This document shows, piece after piece, positions 1-8,998 of a DNA stretch of 64,000 bases. The stretch lies in NCBI RefSeq assembly GCF_013365535.1, contig NZ_CP053590.1, positions 2,718,501 to 2,782,500 on the forward strand. Reading direction: 5' to 3'. Position numbers and translations under genes: made by a program. The DNA is from Aquimarina sp. TRL1 (lineage in GTDB: Bacteria; Bacteroidota; Bacteroidia; Flavobacteriales; Flavobacteriaceae). Under the pieces are notes generated by a model. The model was not told where the DNA came from, searched no databases, and saw only the letters and a list, made by a program, of their open reading frames with translations. Numbering within the stretch: position 1 is the stretch's first letter; each line of letters begins with the position of its first letter.

Positions 1-1579
1 ACATTGCATTTTCTGTTGGATTAAAAACAATATTTAGTTCTTTGTTAGAGGGAACTGGATACACACTGATTTTATCTATTGGAGGTGCAATTTTACCAGA
101 TTTATTACCATTACAAGATGAAATGAATTTCCACCCTCTATACGTTAGTTCCCAAAGGTTTCCTCTGTGAACAACTTTATCTCCTACGCGATAGCGAACC
201 CCCCATCTCCATGGAGCTACTCCATCACAAACACCAGTCGTATCTCCTGTAGTTGTTGCCGTAGCGGTGTTACTGTATCTTGATTTATTTCCTGCAGCGT
301 CCATCGCTAATACTTTGAAAGAATATCTGGTATTAGCTGTTAATCCTGTTACCTGGTATCGTGTACCTTCTACAGTTGCGATCATGGTATTTTCCTGGTA
401 TACACCATATCCGGTTACACCTACATTATCAGTAGAAGCCCCCCAGCTAAGGTCAATGGTGGTTTTAGTGGCATTTCCGGCAGTTAAGTTAGTAGGAGCT
501 GTAGGAGCTTGCGTATCCGAGGTATCTCCTGGTAGGGTAGTTGCTCTGGCGGTATTACTAAATCTTGATTTATTCCCTGCGGCATCCTTAGCCAATACCT
601 TAAAAGTATACGCTGTCCCAGCTGTTAATCCCACAGCCTGGTATCTTGTTCCAGATACTGTTCCGATCATGGTATTTCCTTGATATACCTCATATCCAGT
701 TACACCTACATTGTCAGTAGAAGCAGTCCAGGTAAGATCAATAGTTGTTTGCGTTACATTTCCTGCTGTTAGATTCGCAGGTGCTGTAGGCGCTTGTGTG
801 TCTGAACCTCCTGTTTCTGTATAAGGTTTAATTCCTGTTTGTCTTTCGATCCAGGAAGCTGCATTAGCAACATTCCCCCAAAAACCATAATCAGTACATG
901 GAGTTCCTTCTCCACCACTTACTGCTCCAACTAAAATTCTTTCTGACTTGTCACTATTGTATACAACTAGTGGTCCCCCACTGTCTCCTCTACATACCAT
1001 TCTTCCTTCTGTTTCCTCTACTCTGATGCGCTCATCAGATAATTGAACTACTCCAAACTTCAATAAGGCTCCTTGTAAGTGGTCTGGACTACCTGAATTA
1101 GGACCTAAAGCTCCCCATCCAGTAGCGTAACAATCCTTTCCTTGTTTAACATACCCTTTTGTAAAAACATCTGCAGAAGCATACCTGATAGATTTTGCAT
1201 ATTTTCCTGATAGATCTAATGGAGTGCTTAATTCTAAAAGACTCAAATCACATCCCGAACATGGAAAATTAATCACTCTTTTTACTGTTGATGTTTGCCC
1301 GGTAGAACGATCACTTCTTTTGGTGTACCCAACTCCAATTCTTCTTCCGACCATTCCATTAACACAATGTTTCGCAGTAAGAATCCAGGTTGGTCCGAGA
1401 ATAGTACCTCCACAACCTCCTAAGTCTGCTTGATATGGATGGTTCTCAATTAAAACATCTTCCCCATTCTTAATTTTCATAGTTGGGTTTTTCTTAGATC
1501 CAGGTTTTCCCTGTGCTTGTAGTTGCGTTGTGATCACACAACATAACAAGCTTAAAATAAGTACATAAAACTTTTTCAT
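1..1579 (-). CDS. Secreted trypsin-like serine protease with FnIII and carbohydrate-binding modules and T9SS tail (C-terminus cut by window)
   Basis: The reading frame opens at the ATG read from 1579 down and runs off the window start, so about 526 residues are visible. It begins with a signal peptide (MKKFYVLILSLLCC..., cut near LQAQG). A chymotrypsin-fold (S1) protease follows: His71 in TAKHC, Asp111 in GCDLSLL and Ser200 in GDSGGP form the triad. Two FnIII domains come next (about residues 260-350 and 355-445), then a small Cys-flanked chitin-binding-like module (CDGVAPW...GDKVV, about 450-500). The last visible stretch, ISVYPVPSNKELNIVF, looks like the start of a T9SS type A sorting domain, so the protein is probably exported to the surface or medium. 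It diverges from the deiminase gene, whose FnIII DNA it shares. Substrate unknown. Family call is firm; the tail is inferred from the part that is visible. Confidence 0.9.
   Translation of the reverse strand, partial: MKKFYVLILSLLCCVITTQLQAQGKPGSKKNPTMKIKNGEDVLIENHPYQADLGGCGGTILGPTWILTAKHCVNGMVGRRIGVGYTKRSDRSTGQTSTVKRVINFPCSGCDLSLLELSTPLDLSGKYAKSIRYASADVFTKGYVKQGKDCYATGWGALGPNSGSPDHLQGALLKFGVVQLSDERIRVEETEGRMVCRGDSGGPLVVYNSDKSERILVGAVSGGEGTPCTDYGFWGNVANAASWIERQTGIKPYTETGGSDTQAPTAPANLTAGNVTQTTIDLTWTASTDNVGVTGYEVYQGNTMIGTVSGTRYQAVGLTAGTAYTFKVLAKDAAGNKSRFSNTARATTLPGDTSDTQAPTAPTNLTAGNATKTTIDLSWGASTDNVGVTGYGVYQENTMIATVEGTRYQVTGLTANTRYSFKVLAMDAAGNKSRYSNTATATTTGDTTGVCDGVAPWRWGVRYRVGDKVVHRGNLWELTYRGWKFISSCNGNKSGKIAPPIDKISVYPVPSNKELNIVFNPTENAM
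406..802 (-). repeat. FnIII-coding DNA repeated in inverted orientation in the neighbouring gene
   Basis: Two FnIII modules of the protease gene carry DNA that is also present, inverted, in the deiminase gene. 406-460 is a perfect 55-bp match to 5138-5192. 762-802 is a perfect 41-bp match to both 5081-5121 and 5357-5397. Identity stays high between these blocks, and different blocks match different modules of the partner. Confidence 0.9.
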
Positions 1580-2452
1580 GATTTAGTGGTTTTAAAAAAA
1601 TTAAAATGATTTGTTCTTTTTAAACACCGCTTATTGCAAAATATTTTGAGGGCAAAATTGCATATTCGAACAAGAAAAATGTAAGATTTAACCTCTAAAC
1701 CCAAAAAAAAGAGGTGCTAATGGGTATTTGTCTATAATTCATGTGCTTACGTCTGAATTTTAAAAATGAGTTATTGCTGAAATACAAATGAAGATTTATG
1801 TGTAATTAACTATATTTTAGCTTTTTAGGGGTTTCTTACAATAATTTTGTTAAAAAAATTACAACAAATTTTTTACCCTCTAGAAGACCTCAAAAATAAA
1901 GGAAGTAAGACAATTAATTCATCATGAGGTTTTCTTCTTCCTTATTTGAAAGGGAGTTGTCTTTTTGTTAATGTTAAACAAACAACTCAGGAGACTTTAT
2001 ATAATGCTTAATCAAAGAATTTCAGTTATTTAATAAGTGAGGTATCCCATGTCTTAGGTGTAATTTTATAACATATCCCTATAATTTTAACATACTACTA
2101 TCCATTGAAAAAGGCAATCAAAACCATTATTGTTCAGACTCAATGTCGATTAGAAGATAAAAGTGATGAGATGTGACTTTTAAATGAGCTAAGTATAAGA
2201 TTTATAGTTATATATGTTTTTTTGAAATAGGAGAAGATTAAAGGAAACACGCTATTGCAAAAGAGTCTCTTTTAGGGTCAAAAACTATGGTTTTATGATC
2301 TTGAAAAGATGTTAACTGGTTGATTTTGTGTTAAAATAGCATCTTAATATTAACATTTTTTTAGCCTATAAGTTTTAGGGGGGTATTCGTTTTTTGATGT
2401 CTTAGGGGGTAATAATACTTAATTAAACACAAATTAAAACAACTTATGAATC
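1580..2452. other. Divergent intergenic region, no gene seen
   Basis: This 873-nt AT-rich stretch separates the divergent protease and deiminase starts and must hold both promoters. No open frame looks coding. A short hairpin-forming pair ACCTCT/AGAGGT lies near 1691-1715, and an imperfect pair (AAATAAAGGAAG near 1894-1905 with CTTCCTTATTT near 1939-1949) lies in the middle. A G-run direct repeat sits close to the deiminase start and is listed separately. Confidence 0.6.
2375..2411 (+). promoter_or_regulatory. Direct repeat TTAGGGGG(G)TA upstream of the deiminase gene
   Basis: TTAGGGGGGTA (2375-2385) and TTAGGGGGTA (2402-2411) start 27 nt apart, ending about 40 nt before the ATG at 2453. Runs of five or six G are rare in this AT-rich DNA. 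The place suits an activator site or a structured leader, but no known site is recognised. Confidence 0.35.
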
Positions 2453-5400
2453 ATGCGAAAAATTAATCTCATTTTAGCTATTGTAGCTATATTTTTCACA
2501 GGTGTATTAAAGGCTCAGGAAGTTTTTACTTCTAAAGAAAAGAAGCTGATAATAGAAAAATATACAAAAGGCGATAGTAACTTTAACCCATCACCTGCAG
2601 AATTAGAAGTTATTTATAATTATATAAAAAACAAGAAGTTAACAAAAGAAGAATTAGAAGAATATAAAGAAAAAAGTAAACGTAAAATAAGTAACGATGA
2701 ATTAGAAAAATATCGAAAGGCGAATAGTAAAAAATCGCGAAGCTCGGCAAGTAATGCCACTATGGAACTTCCTGCTGATGCTAGGTTTCCGGGAGAGTTC
2801 GAAGAAGTTCAAGGAATCTTTGTGACGTACCCTTATCATGCAAATGCTCCTGATTTTACATATTATGGAAAATTTTTTAGAGAATTGATCAATGGAATAC
2901 AGCAAGCAGGAGTTAAGGTGTATATAAACGTACGAAAACAATCGGATAAAGATATTCTAATTCGTCATTTTAGAGAACAAGGAACACCACTTACTAATTA
3001 TCAGTTTTTAGTGAACCCTTCAGATCAGTTTTGGACCAGAGATTTTGGTCCGATTAATTTTTACTATGGAGCTGATGATAAAATCGGTTGGGTAGATTTA
3101 AATTATGGAGGTAGAGGTAAGGATGATCAGTTAACTCCACTATGGGCCAAAGAAATGGCTATAGACTATACTTATATGCCGATCAGATTTGAAGGAGGAA
3201 ATACCCTGATGGATGGACAACAGACATTAACTACAAGTAGTGCCGTGTTTGAAAATAATAGTTTGGACTATTCTAAAGCAGAAGTTGAAAATATGTTAAA
3301 AAAGTCATTTAACTTAAAAAAGTTATATGTTTTAGATAGGCTTATAGATGATGGAGGAACAGGGCATGTTGATTTATATTTGGATATGACGGATGAGAAC
3401 ACTTTCGTGTATACAAAGCAGCCTATGGAAATGGCTAATATATCAGAATATGTAGATTATCAAAATGTCCTGAATAACATTGAATTTTTAGAAAAACAAA
3501 CAAGTTCGGCAGGAAAACCTTATGCTTTTAATACCATCCCTTTTCCGACTCGTGATGATGGATCTATATTTGATACAGCCAAAAGTATTAATGGGACCAA
3601 CAGAACGTATAGCAATCATTTAATTGTTAATAAAACAATCATACAACCAGTATTTAACGATGGTCAAACCGGTAATATAGAAGGAGATAGAGCGGCATTG
3701 GATATTTTGAAAAAGAAATATCCTGGGTATAAGATTATTACTGTTGATGGTCGTGTTCTACAAGGTTTAGGAGGCTCTATACACTGTGTAACAAAGGAGT
3801 TTGCAGCAGAAAACCCTGTTAGATTTAAGCATTACGCATATAGAGGTGAAGTAAATAGATGTCAATCTTCGTATCCGATTGATGCTGTGATTACTAATAA
3901 AAGTGGAATAAAACAGGCAACATTGTTTTCAAGAGTAAAAGGAACAACTACCTGGACTCAAACAAGGATGACAAAAGAAGCAGCTAACCATTGGAAATCT
4001 GCTATTACATTATCTTCGGCTTCAAGCAATGACATGATAGAGTACTATTTGTCTGCTACCTCTAATAATGGAAAGACAATGACATATCCAATGACAGGTG
4101 CAGAAGGTGGGGCATATACGTTTTGGTGTGCTTCCAGTTGTTCGAAAGAAATTACTGCACATCCATCATATAAAGAAAGTTTTGAAAGTTCTTTAGGAGA
4201 CTGGATTCAGGATACTGCGGATGATTTAGATTGGAAATTTAGTACAATGGGGCAAACAGAACCAATCAATGCTGCTGATGGGGATTATTATTTATTTATA
4301 AATAATTCAGAAGGGACTTCTAATAAACAAGCAATTCTCAAATCACCTTGCCTTAATCTATCAGGTGCTAGTTTTGCAAAGCTTACCTTTAAGCATTATA
4401 ACTATGGAGGGAATGATACCGGTTCTTTATACCTGGAAGCTAGTGATGATAATGGATTTACCTGGGAGAAAATATGGCAAACACCAAATAATCAGACTAC
4501 CACTTGGTCTCCTGTAACAGTTGACCTGAAAGAATACATTGGAGAAACAGTACAATTACGCTTTAATCGCACTACAGGGACAAATTCCCGTGCAGGAATT
4601 GCTATTGACGCGATATCTATTTCCACATTGGAAACACAGGCACCAACAACTCCGCTTAACTTAGCAGTATCCAATGTAGCAGCAACCAGTTTGACATTAA
4701 CGTGGGCAGCAGCTACAGATAATGTAAAGGTAACAGAATATTTAGTGTATGAAGGGACAAAAAAGGTGGCAACGGTTAAGCCAGACTATACAAAGTTTAA
4801 TGCGACTGCTCTAACACCAGAAACAGCATATACATATACCGTAAGAGCAAAAGATGTGGCAGGGAACATTTCTTCTGCTAGTAACATAGTGAATGTGACT
4901 ACTTCCAGAGGAACTGCACCCAATACGGCTTGTGATAAAGTTCCTGATGCGGATGAAACACTGTTTTATGAGATAGGAGATCGTGCAAAATGGAAACCTT
5001 GGAGAGAAGAATATAAATCAGTATTTGAATTTACCAAGGCAGGCTGGGAAAGACAGTTTAAATGTAACGCAACAGGATCGGACACACAAGCGCCTACAGC
5101 ACCTGCGAATCTAACAGCAGGCAATGTTACTAAAACTACCATTGACCTTAGCTGGGGGGCTTCTACTGATAATGTAGGTGTAACCGGATATGAGGTATAC
5201 CAAGGAAATACCATGATCGGAACGGTTACTGGAACAAGATACCAGGCTGTGGGATTAACAGCAGGGACAGCGTATACTTTTAAGGTATTGGCTAAGGATG
5301 CTGCAGGAAATAAATCAAGGTCTAGTAATACTGTTACTGCCACGACAATATCAGAAGACACACAAGCGCCTACAGCACCTGCGAATCTAACAGCAGGAAA

Positions 5401-6481
5401 TGTAACGCAAACAACTATTGATCTTAGCTGGGTTGCTTCTACTGACAATGTAGGTGTAACTGGATATGAAATTTATCAAGATGATGTTTTGAAAACTTCG
5501 GGAACTACTACCAGTTATCAGGTAATGGGATTAACACCTAATACTTCATATCGTTTTAAAGTCAGAGCAAAAGATGCAGCAGGAAACTATTCGGCATTTT
5601 CTAATATCGTTTCTGTTAAGACAATAGGAGATACGGGAGGTGATTGTCAGAAAGTAACAGGAGTAGTAGCTTCTGATATAAAAGATGTGTCAGCTACTAT
5701 TGATTGGAATGTTGCAGATGGAACGACTACTTATATTGTGGAATATAAAAAGACTACTGCTAATGCTTATACAATAGTTGAAGCTACATCAAATACTTTA
5801 GGGTTGAGAGATCTTAGTCCGGAAACAACCTATCAGTTACGTATAAAATATACCTGTACAGGAGCTACAGGAGATATCTGTGACGGGGTTGCCCCATGGA
5901 GTTCAGGAGTAGTATACCAACCAGGAGATAAGGTAGTATATAATGATACCTTGTACCAAAAGAATAGTTCGAATGGTTGGGATAATTTAGGGAGATGTGG
6001 TACTACAGGAAATGTACAAGGAACAGATGCTCCGTATTCGGATATAATAACATTTACAACCAAGAAAACTCCCGGAGGAGGAATTTGTGATGGAGTAGAG
6101 CCATGGAGATCAGGAGTTGTATATCAACCTGGGGATAAGGTAGTATATAATAATACCTTGTATCAAAAAAATGCTTCAGGAGGTTGGGATAACCTAGGTG
6201 CATGTAATGGAAGTAAGAAGCTAACTTCTCTGGCGTCATACCTGCCATCAGCAATAGAACTGATAATTTATCAGGAACCATTCTCTGGTACATTATCAAT
6301 TTCTCTGCCAGAAGCACTACTTAAATCATCATCATATCGCATATTTGATGTAACAGGAAAAGTTATTATGAGCGGAGAAAAAGCTAAGAAAATAGACGTA
6401 GAAACAATAGAGAACGGAATGTATATTTTAAAAATAACATCCGGAAAGAACAGTTATGTAAAACGTTTCTTAAAACATTAA
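2453..6481 (+). CDS. Secreted peptidyl-arginine/agmatine-deiminase-family protein with MAM-like, FnIII and CBM modules and T9SS tail
   Basis: The 1342-residue protein starts with a signal peptide (ending near VLKAQE) and a charged propeptide-like stretch to about residue 95. A PAD_porph (PF04371) catalytic domain spans about 97-465: Asp197 in WTRDFGP, His305 and Asp307 in GTGHVDLY, and Cys445 in GGSIHCV match the family's catalytic residues. Then come an Ig-like stretch (468-560), a MAM-like domain (565-725), FnIII modules from about 726, 876, 968 and 1063, and two CBM5/12-like Cys-flanked modules (CDGVAPW..., CDGVEPW...). The C-terminus carries a T9SS-type sorting domain (YRIFDVTGKVI, then ENGMYILKI). 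The family hydrolyses guanidino groups to citrulline-type products plus ammonia. P. gingivalis PPAD also uses T9SS, but this protein has many more adhesion modules. Whether it acts on peptidyl-arginine or a small guanidine cannot be told. Confidence 0.9.
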   Translation: MRKINLILAIVAIFFTGVLKAQEVFTSKEKKLIIEKYTKGDSNFNPSPAELEVIYNYIKNKKLTKEELEEYKEKSKRKISNDELEKYRKANSKKSRSSASNATMELPADARFPGEFEEVQGIFVTYPYHANAPDFTYYGKFFRELINGIQQAGVKVYINVRKQSDKDILIRHFREQGTPLTNYQFLVNPSDQFWTRDFGPINFYYGADDKIGWVDLNYGGRGKDDQLTPLWAKEMAIDYTYMPIRFEGGNTLMDGQQTLTTSSAVFENNSLDYSKAEVENMLKKSFNLKKLYVLDRLIDDGGTGHVDLYLDMTDENTFVYTKQPMEMANISEYVDYQNVLNNIEFLEKQTSSAGKPYAFNTIPFPTRDDGSIFDTAKSINGTNRTYSNHLIVNKTIIQPVFNDGQTGNIEGDRAALDILKKKYPGYKIITVDGRVLQGLGGSIHCVTKEFAAENPVRFKHYAYRGEVNRCQSSYPIDAVITNKSGIKQATLFSRVKGTTTWTQTRMTKEAANHWKSAITLSSASSNDMIEYYLSATSNNGKTMTYPMTGAEGGAYTFWCASSCSKEITAHPSYKESFESSLGDWIQDTADDLDWKFSTMGQTEPINAADGDYYLFINNSEGTSNKQAILKSPCLNLSGASFAKLTFKHYNYGGNDTGSLYLEASDDNGFTWEKIWQTPNNQTTTWSPVTVDLKEYIGETVQLRFNRTTGTNSRAGIAIDAISISTLETQAPTTPLNLAVSNVAATSLTLTWAAATDNVKVTEYLVYEGTKKVATVKPDYTKFNATALTPETAYTYTVRAKDVAGNISSASNIVNVTTSRGTAPNTACDKVPDADETLFYEIGDRAKWKPWREEYKSVFEFTKAGWERQFKCNATGSDTQAPTAPANLTAGNVTKTTIDLSWGASTDNVGVTGYEVYQGNTMIGTVTGTRYQAVGLTAGTAYTFKVLAKDAAGNKSRSSNTVTATTISEDTQAPTAPANLTAGNVTQTTIDLSWVASTDNVGVTGYEIYQDDVLKTSGTTTSYQVMGLTPNTSYRFKVRAKDAAGNYSAFSNIVSVKTIGDTGGDCQKVTGVVASDIKDVSATIDWNVADGTTTYIVEYKKTTANAYTIVEATSNTLGLRDLSPETTYQLRIKYTCTGATGDICDGVAPWSSGVVYQPGDKVVYNDTLYQKNSSNGWDNLGRCGTTGNVQGTDAPYSDIITFTTKKTPGGGICDGVEPWRSGVVYQPGDKVVYNNTLYQKNASGGWDNLGACNGSKKLTSLASYLPSAIELIIYQEPFSGTLSISLPEALLKSSSYRIFDVTGKVIMSGEKAKKIDVETIENGMYILKITSGKNSYVKRFLKH
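5081..5620 (+). repeat. Tandem FnIII-coding repeats, also found inverted in the protease gene
   Basis: Two adjacent FnIII modules start with an identical 41-bp block (5081-5121 and 5357-5397). 5138-5192 of the first matches the minus-strand protease gene over 55 bp without mismatch. The second module drifts after about 5470. Confidence 0.9.
5879..6201 (+). repeat. Duplicated carbohydrate-binding module (5879-5993 and 6087-6201)
   Basis: Two copies of a roughly 38-residue module with the pattern C-D-G-V-x-P-W...G-V-V-Y-Q-P-G-D-K-V-V-Y...G-W-D-N-L-G-x-C are separated by about 30 residues. A related module lies in the minus-strand protease near 130-225. The first copy sits inside an FnIII fold (see findings). 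Confidence 0.8.
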
Positions 6482-6507
6482 TATCGTACTACAATAAGTA
6501 AATTAGG

Positions 6508-6538
6508 AAAGCGCCTTTATTAAAAAGGCGCTTTTTTT
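6508..6538 (+). terminator. Rho-independent terminator after the deiminase gene
   Basis: Stem AAAGCGCCTTT (6508-6518) pairs with the AAAGGCGCTTT arm ending at 6534 across a short AT loop. A T-run follows directly, 27 nt after the stop codon. Confidence 0.9.
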
Positions 6539-6603
6539 GTCTTTTAAAATTTAAAAGTACACTCATGAAAGTCAAAAAAATCAGGTCAGGTCATGATAGC
6601 CAT

Positions 6604-7218
6604 TTATTCAGAAATCCAGGAATCATGTAACCATTTTTCTGTAATTCTGATTTTATCTCTATAGTTCCATTTAATATTCCGCTCAAATGTGATTATCGAT
6701 CCATCAAAACCAACAATTACCCAGGCATAATCATCTTTAATTTCCCGGTGACATTTATATTTCATTCCAGAAATTGTCAACGGCTTCCCATTGACAACAA
6801 TCTTCTCGTCGTGTTGGGCAATCCATAAATTTCTTACATTTATTGCTAGGGTAGAGTCAACTTTAACTAGAAATTCAATAGCAATTGCTTTAGTTTGTTC
6901 TTTAGAAATCATTTTTTGAGTTGCATATTTTGTATCCATATGGGTAAAACCTAAAATTTGCTTTTCCTTTTCAGAGATAATAAAGGAAAAATGCTCTTCA
7001 CTGATTAATTGTTCTCCATTTTTCTGATATCGGAATAGGTATGCAGAAACTTTGTCCGCCATAACTTTTTTTACCGAATGAAAATGATAGCCATTAGGAA
7101 TGCTTAATTTTTCTTGAAAAACCTCTATATAGGACTTCATATCATTAAAAGAAATTTGCTGTGATATTAATTTAGTATGCATGATAAAAACAGTTGTAAT
7201 TAGTAATAATATTTTCAT
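6604..7218 (-). CDS. Secreted protein of unknown function (204 aa)
   Basis: The N-terminus MKILLLITTVFIMHTKLISQQ is a clear signal peptide, so the product is exported. The rest is a mixed alpha/beta sequence of about 180 residues. The middle (ISKEQTKAIAIEFLVK) faintly resembles PepSY/YcdB-type peptidase-inhibitor segments, but I would not assign it. There is no lipobox and no T9SS tail. The start is supported by AAGGAG seven bases upstream of the ATG. That ribosome-binding site lies inside a perfect hairpin arm, which suggests translational control. It sits convergent to the deiminase gene and divergent from the subtilase, with no operon partner. Function unknown. Confidence 0.8.
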   Translation of the reverse strand: MKILLLITTVFIMHTKLISQQISFNDMKSYIEVFQEKLSIPNGYHFHSVKKVMADKVSAYLFRYQKNGEQLISEEHFSFIISEKEKQILGFTHMDTKYATQKMISKEQTKAIAIEFLVKVDSTLAINVRNLWIAQHDEKIVVNGKPLTISGMKYKCHREIKDDYAWVIVGFDGSIITFERNIKWNYRDKIRITEKWLHDSWISE

Positions 7219-7222
7219 AAAT

Positions 7223-7263
7223 TATCTCCTTAAAATGTAAATAAATGACATTTTAAGGAGATA
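7223..7263 (-). promoter_or_regulatory. Perfect 16-bp hairpin that sequesters the ribosome-binding site of the 204-aa gene
   Basis: Arms 7223-7238 and 7248-7263 are exact reverse complements with a 9-nt loop. In the minus-strand transcript the 3' arm holds AAGGAG (7226-7231), seven bases before the ATG at 7218. When folded, the RNA would hide the ribosome-binding site. As DNA the same palindrome could be an operator. Confidence 0.75.
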
Positions 7264-7620
7264 TACAACATTTTATAGAGTAGATTTTTATGGGGAATGA
7301 GACACCTTAGGTGATTTGTTATTATACTTTTTTAACAAGAGGTTTTGCTAACAAAAAAGAAGTTATTAGGGAGTTACTTGTTGTTTTTGTTATTCTTTAG
7401 TGTCTTTTTTGTTTCATTGAGTAAGGTGAGTAGGGAGGAAGTTCCAGAAAATTAGCAATGTATTAACAATTTTAAGAGTTGATATTTCTTAAAATCCGTA
7501 AGTATCTAAGGGATAGGTGCTAATAAAATACAAAATATCTCATAAAGGGAAATTTTGACTAAATATGTATGTACCCCTCCGGCTAATTTTATACCTGAAC
7601 TTTTAAAAACATAAACTCAT
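7264..7620. other. Divergent intergenic region, no gene seen
   Basis: About 357 AT-rich bases between the hairpin and the subtilase start. No coding frame is visible. TAATTTTA (7584-7591) resembles a -7 box for the subtilase, but no TTTG box stands at the usual distance. Confidence 0.5.
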
Positions 7621-8925
7621 ATGAATTTATCAAAAATTAAAAACGACATGTTCCCGAAAAGCTGTGCATTGCTTTTATCAGCAGCTTTAACTTTTACATC
7701 TTGTAATAAAGAAGAAGATGGGATAGATCCAACATTAGGAGAAGAAAGCAACATTCAGATCGTTAAGGGAGAATACATTGTAGTATTTCACAATCAAAGT
7801 ATTAAGAGTAATGCAGTAAAACAGGAGTCTTTAGGATTATTAAAAAAGTATGGAATTACCAGTGATCAGATCAAAAGTGATTACCAAAGTATATTCAAAG
7901 GAATTGTACTTCATGATATTTCAGAAGATACGTATAATCAACTTCAGGAGGATCCGGCTGTAAAAAGTGTAATTAAAAATATCCCGATGGAGTTTAATTT
8001 AACACCAGTTAACTTACCAACTCAGGAAAATACAGGGACAAAAATGAATGACCCTATTTTTGATAGGAGATTACCTAACGGAGAGATTGTACCATATGCT
8101 AATCAAAGGGTAGGATATGCTGATGGTCGAAGAGAAAAAATTTGGTTTTTTGATGGCGGAATAGCTGAGGTTAATGAACTGAATATTGATCGTAGATTAA
8201 GTCGTAATTTTATTGCTGGGGAGCCAGCAAATGCATGGCAAGATACACGGGCAGATAGCCATGGAACTCGGGTAGCTTCCATCGCAGCTGCAAAAATGAA
8301 CGGATCAGGAATTGTAGGAGTAGCTTATGGCGCTACAGTTGTGTCTATAAGAGTATTTGGCACAGGGGCAACATTAGCATCGATTACTGAGGCGTATGAT
8401 TATGTAGCCAGAAATATCGGTCCTAATGATGTTTGGAATATGAGCGGAGGACCTACCTCTTCATACCAAGGCTTGGTTCGTAGAGGGTTTAAAGATCAGG
8501 CAGATTTATTAGCGGCTGCTATTGCAAATCTGGGAAGGATTCGTCCAGGGGCAATTGCAGCAGGGAATGATGGAATCAATTTAGATCTAAACCCCTTCGT
8601 AGAATCTATGAATAGTACTGCAAATGATAATGTGTACATTGTAGGAGCGATAAATAATAGAGATCAGGTGTGGGATTCTTCCATGTTTGGAAGGGTGATT
8701 GATTACTGGGCTCCTGGAGTGGAAATGACTTCTATCGACCGTTTTGGAAATGTAGATGTAGGAGGACCTGGTGATTCAGGAACATCTTTTGCTTCTCCTG
8801 TAGTTGCTGCGGTTATTGCATTGACAAACAATAATCCAACAATCAACAGAAACCAAAATATTACAAGAAATGGTCATACCAAACCTGTACCATTGGCACA
8901 AATAATAAACATAATAGGTAGATAA
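7621..8925 (+). CDS. Subtilisin-like (S8) serine protease lipoprotein
   Basis: The 434-residue precursor has a lipoprotein signal ending LTFTSC, so it is probably anchored by lipid. An inhibitor-I9-type propeptide covers about residues 48-125 (GEYIVVFHNQSI...). The S8 catalytic domain shows Asp near 178 (WFFDGGI), His near 214 (DSHGTRVAS), the oxyanion Asn near 316 (AIAAGNDG) and Ser near 389 (GTSFASPVVAA). The Asp motif is unusual, with FFDGGI instead of the common D-T/S-G. Unlike its T9SS-tailed neighbours it has no C-terminal sorting domain. It is monocistronic, with a strong terminator after it. Substrate unknown; the lipid anchor suggests periplasmic or surface proteolysis. Confidence 0.9.
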   Translation: MNLSKIKNDMFPKSCALLLSAALTFTSCNKEEDGIDPTLGEESNIQIVKGEYIVVFHNQSIKSNAVKQESLGLLKKYGITSDQIKSDYQSIFKGIVLHDISEDTYNQLQEDPAVKSVIKNIPMEFNLTPVNLPTQENTGTKMNDPIFDRRLPNGEIVPYANQRVGYADGRREKIWFFDGGIAEVNELNIDRRLSRNFIAGEPANAWQDTRADSHGTRVASIAAAKMNGSGIVGVAYGATVVSIRVFGTGATLASITEAYDYVARNIGPNDVWNMSGGPTSSYQGLVRRGFKDQADLLAAAIANLGRIRPGAIAAGNDGINLDLNPFVESMNSTANDNVYIVGAINNRDQVWDSSMFGRVIDYWAPGVEMTSIDRFGNVDVGGPGDSGTSFASPVVAAVIALTNNNPTINRNQNITRNGHTKPVPLAQIINIIGR

Positions 8926-8952
8926 TATTTTCATTTCTTTTTTTTATAATTC

Positions 8953-8998
8953 CGATACTTATGAGGTGTTAATCAGCAGCTCATAAGTATCGCTTTTT
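8953..8998 (+). terminator. Rho-independent terminator after the subtilase gene
   Basis: CGATACTTATGAG (8953-8965) and CTCATAAGTATCG (8980-8992) form a perfect 13-bp stem with a 14-nt loop, followed by CTTTTT. Confidence 0.9.

Noticed and set aside
4966..5448. Minus-strand reading frame of 160 residues inside the deiminase gene, and its counterpart at 267-683
   Set aside because: They are antisense shadows of the FnIII repeats; the sense frames have clear domain structure.
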